51,213 bases of DNA, from positions 1 to 51,213 of the forward strand of contig NZ_QJJP01000027.1 in NCBI RefSeq assembly GCF_003201565.1. Direction: 5' to 3'. Under the pieces are notes generated by a model that ran no database searches, was not told the DNA's origin, and worked only from the letters and a program-made list of their open reading frames with translations. The stretch is from Nitrosomonas sp. Nm84. Its GTDB lineage: Bacteria; Pseudomonadota; Gammaproteobacteria; Burkholderiales; Nitrosomonadaceae. Shown here piece after piece: positions 28,574-34,388 of this stretch. Position 1 is the stretch's first letter. The number at the start of each line of letters is the position of its first letter. Made by a program: the position numbers and the translations under genes.

Positions 28574-29221
28574 ATGATCAAAGCAGTACTTTTCGACTTT
28601 GATGGAACACTGGCCGATACCGCACCCGATCTCGGCCACGCTCTGAATCGGCAACGTATCGCGCGCGGTCTGCCTGAACTGCCCATTGCGCAGATTCGTC
28701 CACAGGCATCGGCCGGTTCACGCGGATTGCTTGGCCTAGGCTTCAACATCAAGCCGGGAGATGATGACTACGAATCCATGCGCAATGAATTTCTTGATTT
28801 CTACACCCAGCGTCTATGCCATGATACCTGTTTATTTCCAGGCGTTGACGAACTGCTGGATCAACTGGAACTAATGGATCTACCCTGGGGCATCGTAACC
28901 AACAAACCCTCACGCTTCGCACACCCATTGATTGAAATGCTCGGCTTGGCGCAACGAGTCGCCTGTGTCATTTGCGGCGACGAAACCACCAACACCAAGC
29001 CACACCCGGAACCTCTTTTAACCGCCAGTAACAAAATCGCCATCGCTCCTGCCAACTGTATTTATCTGGGAGACGACATACGCGATGTTCAGGCCAGTCT
29101 GGCTGCCAGTATGCAACCCATCGTCGCCCGCTATGGCTATCTGGGTGATGGCCAACCGCCTGAAACCTGGGGAGCCAAATATTTGATTGACCATCCCGAA
29201 GAATTACTGGCTTATCTATAA
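28574..29221 (+). CDS. gph: Phosphoglycolate phosphatase (HAD family)
   Basis: 215 aa. HAD motif I is LFDFDGTLADT with the nucleophile Asp8. Motif II/III segments are GIVTNKPSRFA and KPHPEPLL. Motif IV is YLGDDIRDVQA. It dephosphorylates 2-phosphoglycolate from DNA repair or RuBisCO oxygenation. Autotrophic ammonia oxidisers need this activity, though MupP or nucleotidase functions cannot be excluded by sequence alone. Confidence 0.88.
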   Translation: MIKAVLFDFDGTLADTAPDLGHALNRQRIARGLPELPIAQIRPQASAGSRGLLGLGFNIKPGDDDYESMRNEFLDFYTQRLCHDTCLFPGVDELLDQLELMDLPWGIVTNKPSRFAHPLIEMLGLAQRVACVICGDETTNTKPHPEPLLTASNKIAIAPANCIYLGDDIRDVQASLAASMQPIVARYGYLGDGQPPETWGAKYLIDHPEELLAYL

Positions 29222-29255
29222 AGAAATACCGGTTAATTCTGTTAAAATACACAGC

Positions 29256-29296
29256 GCATAGGACTTGAACTTTTAGACGCTAACACTATCCTATGC
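29256..29296 (+). promoter_or_regulatory. Candidate ssrA promoter within an inverted repeat
   Basis: TTGAAC (29265-29270), 16 nt, then TATCCT (29287-29292) is a plausible -35/-10 pair ahead of ssrA. It lies within the perfect inverted repeat GCATAGGA (29256-29263) and TCCTATGC (29289-29296). Confidence 0.45.
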
Positions 29297-29314
29297 ACAA
29301 CCATTACGAATACC

Positions 29315-29675
29315 GGGGACGATCTGGTTTCGACGTGGGTTGCAAAGCAGCGCAGGGCATACCGAGGATCAGATTACCTCGTAAATCCATCTGAAAACAA
29401 TAGTCGCAAACGACGAAAACTACGCTTTAGCCGCTTAATACGGCTAGCCTCTGCACCGGTGGGCCTCAACGCCGGGTCTGGCAACAGACAGCAGAGTCAC
29501 TAACGAGGATCGCGTTCTGCAGGGTCGCTTTGCAGAACGTTAAACGCAAGGTGACTCGCCTGTCATCAGCCCGCCAGTTGGCGGTTGCCAGGTCAAATTA
29601 AATAGCATGGCTAAGTATGTAGAACTGTCTGTAGAGGGCTTGCGGACGCGGGTTCGATTCCCGCCGTCTCCACCA
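29315..29675 (+). ncRNA. ssrA: Transfer-messenger RNA
   Basis: It rescues stalled ribosomes. The 5' end GGGGACG pairs with CGTCTCC at the 3' end, followed by A and CCA. The 5' segment GATCTGGTTTCGAC is diagnostic. The tag reading frame starts at GCA (29406) and encodes ANDENYALAA, ending TAA at 29438, the usual betaproteobacterial tag. The T-arm GGTTCGATTCCCGCC (29651-29665) is also the attachment core of the adjoining element, so the integrated element preserves the functional 3' end. Confidence 0.97.
29651..29666 (+). repeat. Left attachment core (attL) within ssrA
   Basis: GGTTCGATTCCCGCCG, the T-arm of tmRNA, identical to 37206-37221. Confidence 0.85.
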
Positions 29676-29681
29676 ATAAAC

Positions 29682-29776
29682 GGTCTCACCCAGACCACTC
29701 AAGACCAACTAAGACCCATATAAAACAGGGTCTTAGTTCCAGTCTCACAAATCCCCAATTAGTCTCGGTAGGTCTC
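29682..29776. promoter_or_regulatory. Cluster of GTCTC/GTCTTA repeats next to attL
   Basis: Just inside the left att site are the words GGTCTC (29682 and 29771) and AGTCTC (29741 and 29761). There is also a perfect 9-bp inverted repeat, CTAAGACCC (29709-29717) and GGGTCTTAG (29728-29736), with a 10-nt loop. Similar words occur as an inverted pair beside attR (37071-37131). They are candidate integrase/excisionase arm-binding sites; the hairpin could also act as a terminator for ssrA. Confidence 0.5.
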
Positions 29777-29788
29777 CAAAAGCCTCGG

Positions 29789-31501
29789 TTGTGGCACAAA
29801 AATGACACAAATTTGCCACAAGTCGTTTTTGCGGACGAGCGCACGAAGCCATACGGCACAGAAAAATGCCGCCGCATGCGGCAGCATATTTTCACCGAAC
29901 TTCTCCCCCTAGCCGGAGACCTGGCCGCCCGCTACGTCAAAACCGCCGAACGCTCCAACTTCGAGCAAGCAAACCTAGAACTGCAGGACATCTACAATCA
30001 GCTACGCATTGAAGATTTGAATCTATGCGCTGATAAAGAAGAGTTGCTCAGTGCTGCCAAGCGTTTCGCTGAAAAATGCTATTGGGCACGACATCGCGCA
30101 GAAACTCCATCCGATGGCTATCAAGCCTGTCTGCGTATCGTCGATCACTACCAAGTCAAACGGCCATCCATCAAAGGCGACAACCTGGAACCGGCATTAA
30201 ACCGGATGTGCTGTCATCGCTGGTGGTATCGCCGCATCCAGATATTAAGACTGCGAAAGATTGAAACCATCTCCAGAAATATCGAGTTGGTCAGCCGCCT
30301 GCGTGGCACCTATGCGAGCGATTACACCATTCATGTTAAGCGCAAGCAAAAGGAGCGAAATCGGCTGTATCTAGCCTCGAACTTCGTAAGCAACCAGAAC
30401 GGCGAGATTTTTTCCCTGCAGAACCTAGCTGATCGTTCGGTATCCAATCCAGTCGTTCGCCGTGCCGAATTGATGGTGCGTGCCCGAGGGTTTGAAATGG
30501 TGGCCGATCATCTGGGGCACGTCGGCGAGTTCTACACACTCACCACGCCTTCCCGCATGCATGCCTGTCTGCACACGGGAGCAAACAACCCGCGCCATGA
30601 CGGCACTACAACCCTGGAAGCGCACCAGTATCTTACCCACCTTTGGGGATTGATTCGCGCAGAACTAGACCGGAAGGACATCCGTCACTATGGCTTCCGC
30701 GTGGTCGAACCGCACCACGATGGCACCCCGCATTGGCATTTTCTGCTGTTCATGCCCGAGAAAAACCGCGAAACCGTGCGAAGAATCATGCGCCATTACG
30801 CGTTGATGGATAGCGGTAATGAACCGGGTGCGCAAGAGCGCCGCTTTAAAGCGGTATCCATTGATCCAACCAAAGGCACCGCTGCCGGTTACATTGCCAA
30901 ATACATCGCCAAGAATATCGACGGCTACGCGCTTGATTGCGATTCCTACGGTAACGATGCAATCCAGGCAGCGGAGCGCATTACCGCTTGGGCGAATACC
31001 TGGGGTATCCGGCAATTCCAGCAAATCGGCGGCCCTAGTGTGACCGTTTGGCGTCAACTGAGAAAACTCGACAAAACCGATGACCTTGAACTGGAGGCTA
31101 TCCGCCAATCGGCAACCGCCAGTGATTGGGCAGTCTTCATGCTGGCGATGGGCGATCCGGAAGCCCCTCATCGCTCGCACGCAATCAAACCGTTTTACGA
31201 TCAAAGCAAGCAACTTAACCCTTTGACTGGAGAAGCTTACTCACCGGCTCTCGGCCGTTATGGTGACACTGCTCCTTTGCGGGTTTCCGGTATCGTCTGG
31301 AAAGGATTAAGTTATAGCACCAAAAAACATATATGGATGCTGTTAAAAGTCGACAGCGAGGACGTGACATTAAGGAGCGAGGCGCAAGCCGAGCGCACGC
31401 AATGTCACGACGCAGCTGTTTCCCTTGGACTTGTATCAATAACTGTACCAACCCCTTTTTATCATCCGGAGGTTATCCATGAGAACCCAACTCAACACTA
31501 A
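29789..31501 (+). CDS. Phage gpA-like HUH replication initiator
   Basis: 570 aa from a TTG at 29789; the start is uncertain, and the first in-frame ATG (29876) lacks a ribosome site. The core matches the P2 gene A family of rolling-circle replication endonucleases. The HUH metal motif is PHWHFLLF with His315 and His317. The catalytic region GYIAKYIAKN has two tyrosines four residues apart (Tyr368 and Tyr372), as in P2 gpA. Upstream GEFYTLTTPSRMHA is also typical. The protein would nick an origin, attach to the 5' end and drive rolling-circle replication of the excised element. In P2 the origin lies inside the A gene, so the origin here may be internal. Confidence 0.85.
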   Translation: MWHKNDTNLPQVVFADERTKPYGTEKCRRMRQHIFTELLPLAGDLAARYVKTAERSNFEQANLELQDIYNQLRIEDLNLCADKEELLSAAKRFAEKCYWARHRAETPSDGYQACLRIVDHYQVKRPSIKGDNLEPALNRMCCHRWWYRRIQILRLRKIETISRNIELVSRLRGTYASDYTIHVKRKQKERNRLYLASNFVSNQNGEIFSLQNLADRSVSNPVVRRAELMVRARGFEMVADHLGHVGEFYTLTTPSRMHACLHTGANNPRHDGTTTLEAHQYLTHLWGLIRAELDRKDIRHYGFRVVEPHHDGTPHWHFLLFMPEKNRETVRRIMRHYALMDSGNEPGAQERRFKAVSIDPTKGTAAGYIAKYIAKNIDGYALDCDSYGNDAIQAAERITAWANTWGIRQFQQIGGPSVTVWRQLRKLDKTDDLELEAIRQSATASDWAVFMLAMGDPEAPHRSHAIKPFYDQSKQLNPLTGEAYSPALGRYGDTAPLRVSGIVWKGLSYSTKKHIWMLLKVDSEDVTLRSEAQAERTQCHDAAVSLGLVSITVPTPFYHPEVIHENPTQH

Positions 31502-31751
31502 AAATGATCCATTAAAAGACATTATGAATCCATTTACTTTAGATGAAGCCGTGTCCTTGATCTACCGCTTGGCTGTTCTCAAAAAGGACGCGCTGCAACC
31601 AGGAAAGAAATACAGCATCACGCAAATCGGCCATATCTGCGGCGTGTTGACGCTAAACGACCAGATCGAGATTGTTATCAAGTTTCACGACGAAATGCGG
31701 CAATTCACTAAAGAGGAGTTCTATGCGCAAGTGAAGCTTCTCGACGAATAG
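31479..31751 (+). CDS. Small protein of unknown function in the element
   Basis: 90 aa, overlapping the end of the replication gene by 23 bp and preceded by GGAGG, so translation is probably coupled. The sequence is mixed helical and charged (LDEAVSLIYRLAVLKKDALQPGKKYSITQIGHIC). The central YSITQIGHICGVLTLNDQIEIVIKF may be a small helix-strand domain. I do not recognise the family. Confidence 0.65.
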   Translation: MRTQLNTKNDPLKDIMNPFTLDEAVSLIYRLAVLKKDALQPGKKYSITQIGHICGVLTLNDQIEIVIKFHDEMRQFTKEEFYAQVKLLDE

Positions 31752-31764
31752 GACAAGCATCTTA

Positions 31765-31825
31765 TTGACTGCCATGACCAGTAGTGTACTATCAAGACAT
31801 ATATTAACTAACAGGAACACTACTG
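31765..31825 (+). promoter_or_regulatory. Promoter with overlapping 9-bp inverted repeat
   Basis: TTGACT (31765-31770), 16 nt, then TACTAT (31787-31792) is a good sigma-70-like promoter. CAGTAGTGT (31779-31787) is the perfect reverse complement of ACACTACTG (31817-31825). The left arm overlaps the spacer/-10 and the right arm lies between the AGGA ribosome site and the ATG at 31829. This suits a repressor operator controlling the genes leading to xis and int. Confidence 0.55.
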
Positions 31826-31828
31826 ATT

Positions 31829-32248
31829 ATGGAAACTAATCAAAGAAAACTGTTCGATCTAAACTTAAGTGAAGAACAAGAGCAAATTCTTTTACAGAAT
31901 ATCAAAGAATTCAGGGGTGTTGGCACTACGCTCGAAAGCGCATTAGGTGCTTTGATCATGGGTCAATACTTTGGCTGGCGCGTTCTTAAAATACTCCACA
32001 ATCCGCTGACCTATCGCCGCTATGAAAAAATCCTAGGCATTAAGTTCCAGGATGTTTGCCCGGAATCAACCCACTATAGCGAAACAAAGAGTGTGGGTTA
32101 TGCCATCACCCAAAAGCTTGGCAGTTTCTGGGCGGTGGTAATGGGTAAGCGCAAAGTGGCGGATAAGGGTTTGATCGAGGATCAAGCGGAAGTTGAAAAG
32201 CATGTAGCCAAGCATATTGCCGGTAATGACGGGGAGGAAAAGAAATGA
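31829..32248 (+). CDS. Unknown protein in the element, upstream of the excisionase gene
   Basis: 139 aa with no recognised family. It begins METNQRKLFDLNLSEEQEQI. A slightly hydrophobic central part (VGTTLESALGALIMGQYFGWRVLKIL) is followed by HNPLTYRRYEKILGIKF and a charged C-terminal tail. There is no clear signal peptide, and one amphipathic or membrane-touching helix is possible. The 3' end overlaps the excisionase-like gene by 4 bp (ATGA), so they are co-translated. It may be a regulator or accessory of replication; that is only inferred from position and the operator-like repeat at its promoter. Confidence 0.65.
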   Translation: METNQRKLFDLNLSEEQEQILLQNIKEFRGVGTTLESALGALIMGQYFGWRVLKILHNPLTYRRYEKILGIKFQDVCPESTHYSETKSVGYAITQKLGSFWAVVMGKRKVADKGLIEDQAEVEKHVAKHIAGNDGEEKK

Positions 32249-32439
32249 ACCACTCCGATCGACAACTGGTAACTGTCAAGAAATGTGCGGAATTAACCGG
32301 ATTATCTGAAAACGCCATCCGGCAGTATTTGAAAAAAGGACAATGGAGATTCGGAATTCATTGGTTCAAGTCCGAGAATAAAAAAGTATTTATAAGCATG
32401 ACTGCAGCTAATCTATGGATGCAAGGCAAAGAGGCATAA
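32245..32439 (+). CDS. Excisionase-like small DNA-binding protein
   Basis: 64 aa. LVTVKKCAELTGLSENAIRQYLKKGQWRFGIHW followed by KVFISMTAANLWM is a winged-helix pattern like phage excisionases of the DUF1233 type. The gene overlaps the unknown 139-aa gene by 4 bp and the integrase gene by 25 bp, the usual xis-int coupling. It would direct the integrase towards excision from ssrA. Confidence 0.8.
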   Translation: MNHSDRQLVTVKKCAELTGLSENAIRQYLKKGQWRFGIHWFKSENKKVFISMTAANLWMQGKEA

Positions 32440-33500
32440 CGATTCGTGGCGATAGCGTCCAGCTATCGTTCACTTTTCAAGGCGTACGCTGCCGGGAAAC
32501 TATCCCCATGCCGCCGACCAAAACCGCACTGAAAGAACTAGCCCTTAAGCTGCAAGCCATCAAGCACGAAATCAGAATCGGCACCTTCGATTATTTCCGG
32601 CATTTTCCGTACAGCAAGAAAGCCAAGGAATTCAGGAAAACCCGCCCCGATCTCTACACGATCAAGGAAGCGCTTATTAACTGGCTGCGGCGCAACCAAG
32701 CCAAACTGCAAAAAAGCACGCTGCAAGACTATAACAGCGCCATCTATTATCATCTGATTCCAATCTTTGGTGATCTAACCATTGCCGAACTGACCGCCGG
32801 CAAAGTCAAGGAATGGCTGTCGGAGCTTCCCTGCTCCAACAAGCGCAAAGGTAATATCCTGATCCCGCTACGCCAAGCGTTCGAGGAACTGTTTCACGAT
32901 GAAGTCATCGACAAAAACCCATTAACAAGGGTTAAGAACCTTCCCAACAAAACCCGCGAACCCGAACCGTTCACACAAGATGAAATCGCCAGAATTATGA
33001 ACGAACTGACTGGCCAAGCTAAAAACCTGATTCAGTTTGCGTTTTATTCAGGGCTTAGAACTTCCGAATTGATCGCGTTGCGTTGGCATGATGTCGACTT
33101 TGAAAATAACCGGGTATTTGTAAGAAGCGCTTATGTCAGAGGACAATTGAAAGACACCAAAACCAAATCTGGAAAACGGGAAGTCACGTTACAACCACAA
33201 GCTAAAGAAGCCTTGCTCAATCAACATGCCTTCACCGGAAAACAGAACGAAGTCGTTTTCCACGATCCAGACACCAATCAACCGTGGAGAAACGATCAAC
33301 CGATTCGCAAGAAAATATGGATTCCAGCGCTGAAAAAAACCAACATAAAATATCGTAATCCCTATCAAACCCGCCACACCTTCGCATCGATGATGCTATC
33401 CAGAGGTGAGCACTATATGTGGGTTGCAAGCCAAATGGGACATAAAGACTGGGGAATGATCATCAAGGTTTATGGGCGGTGGATTCCGCAATTGAAATAG
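32415..33500 (+). CDS. Tyrosine-type integrase
   Basis: 361 aa. It has an N-terminal arm-type DNA-binding segment (RGITIRGDSVQLSFTFQGVRCRETI), a core-binding SAM-like domain (about 80-165), and a catalytic domain. Catalytic residues are Arg215 (SGLRTSELIALRW), a strand Lys near KTKSGKREV, Arg320 with His321 (YQTRHTFAS, where the first box position is Tyr rather than His), His343 (QMGHKDW) and the nucleophile Tyr353 (KVYGRWIP). It recombines the element into the ssrA 3' end. The domain architecture resembles integrases of phage and satellites that use tRNA or tmRNA genes. Confidence 0.93.
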   Translation: MDARQRGITIRGDSVQLSFTFQGVRCRETIPMPPTKTALKELALKLQAIKHEIRIGTFDYFRHFPYSKKAKEFRKTRPDLYTIKEALINWLRRNQAKLQKSTLQDYNSAIYYHLIPIFGDLTIAELTAGKVKEWLSELPCSNKRKGNILIPLRQAFEELFHDEVIDKNPLTRVKNLPNKTREPEPFTQDEIARIMNELTGQAKNLIQFAFYSGLRTSELIALRWHDVDFENNRVFVRSAYVRGQLKDTKTKSGKREVTLQPQAKEALLNQHAFTGKQNEVVFHDPDTNQPWRNDQPIRKKIWIPALKKTNIKYRNPYQTRHTFASMMLSRGEHYMWVASQMGHKDWGMIIKVYGRWIPQLK

Positions 33501-33507
33501 TTGCCAA

Positions 33508-33524
33508 AGTCCCATTATGGGACT
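33508..33524. promoter_or_regulatory. Palindrome upstream of higB, candidate HigA operator
   Basis: AGTCCCA-TTA-TGGGACT is a perfect inverted repeat with 7-bp arms, 13 nt before the higB ATG. HigA antitoxins usually repress their operon through such sites. Confidence 0.5.
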
Positions 33525-33537
33525 ATTATTCTGTTCC

Positions 33538-33840
33538 ATGAGAATAATTGCTCTGTCGACCTTGAAAGCATTTTGGGAACATGATCCGTCTTACAATGAT
33601 GCAATTCAACCAACGCTTGCATGGTACAGACACGCACTAAGAACGAACTGGACAACGCCAGCGGAAGTAAAAGCGGATTTTAAAAATGCCAGTATCCTGA
33701 AAGACGGCAGGGTAGTATTCAATATTGCCGGTAATAAATATCGATTAGTGGTATGGATCAACTACGCTTACAGCATCGTTTATATTCGTTTCATCGGCAC
33801 ACATGCCCAATATGACCAGATCGATGCACAAACGATTTAG
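33538..33840 (+). CDS. higB: HigB-type toxin (mRNA interferase)
   Basis: 100 aa from the ATG at 33538 (MRIIALSTLKAFWEHDPSYN). It belongs to the RelE/HigB superfamily, recognised by LAWYRHALRTNWTTPAEVKADFKNASILKDGRVVFNIAGNKYRLVVWINY and the C-terminal VYIRFIGTHAQYDQID. Members cleave mRNA on the ribosome. The toxin gene precedes the antitoxin, as usual for higBA, with a 17-bp gap. It probably stabilises the element or takes part in phage defence together with the downstream NTPase. Confidence 0.9.
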   Translation: MRIIALSTLKAFWEHDPSYNDAIQPTLAWYRHALRTNWTTPAEVKADFKNASILKDGRVVFNIAGNKYRLVVWINYAYSIVYIRFIGTHAQYDQIDAQTI

Positions 33841-33857
33841 CACCAGGAACACCAAAA

Positions 33858-34232
33858 ATGGACATCAAACCAATCAAAACCGATGCTGATTACCGCACAG
33901 CGCTGAAAGAAGTGGAATCACTCATGATGGCAGAGCCAAACACGCCAGAAGGTGAAAAACTGGATATTTTGGTAACGCTGATCGAAGCCTATGAGCGCAA
34001 AAACTTCCCGCTCGATCTGCCTGACCCTGTCGAAGCCATTAAATTTGAAATGGAACAAAAAGGCCTAACCGTAAAAGACCTAGAGCCGATGATTGGAAAG
34101 AGCAATCGCGTATACGAGGTTTTAAACCGGAAGCGCTCTCTGACACTCAAAATGATCTGGAAACTACATCAAGAGCTTGGTATTCCTGCGGAATCTCTAA
34201 TAAAACAACCTGCCCAAACGCATATCGCTTAA
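33858..34232 (+). CDS. higA: HigA-type antitoxin (HTH)
   Basis: 124 aa. The N-terminal half (DADYRTALKEVESLMMAEPNTPEGEKLDILVTLIEAYE) is the typical HigA toxin-binding region. The C-terminal half has an XRE-type helix-turn-helix (QKGLTVKDLEPMIGKSNRVYEVLNRKRSLTLKMIWKLH). It neutralises HigB and would repress the operon through the palindrome upstream of higB. Confidence 0.92.
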   Translation: MDIKPIKTDADYRTALKEVESLMMAEPNTPEGEKLDILVTLIEAYERKNFPLDLPDPVEAIKFEMEQKGLTVKDLEPMIGKSNRVYEVLNRKRSLTLKMIWKLHQELGIPAESLIKQPAQTHIA

Positions 34233-34349
34233 GTTACCGCACACTAATTCCAAATAAGAGCTAAATAAGCATCTCTCCTTGAGATAAAATTTGTAAAACT
34301 TTACCCCATTAGAATAATGAATTAAATATTATGTGAATACAATAAGTAG

Positions 34350-34387
34350 TTGATTAATTAATCAAATGAATTAAGCTATGGAGCTTA
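34350..34387 (+). promoter_or_regulatory. Palindrome and SD-containing hairpin before the NACHT gene
   Basis: TTGATTAATTAATCAA (34350-34365) is a perfect 16-bp palindrome. TAAGCT (34372-34377) and AGCTTA (34382-34387) form a perfect 6-bp hairpin with loop ATGG, ending one base before the ATG at 34389. The SD GGAG (34380-34383) lies in the loop and stem, so its access could be controlled. Confidence 0.45.
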
Positions 34388-34388
34388 G

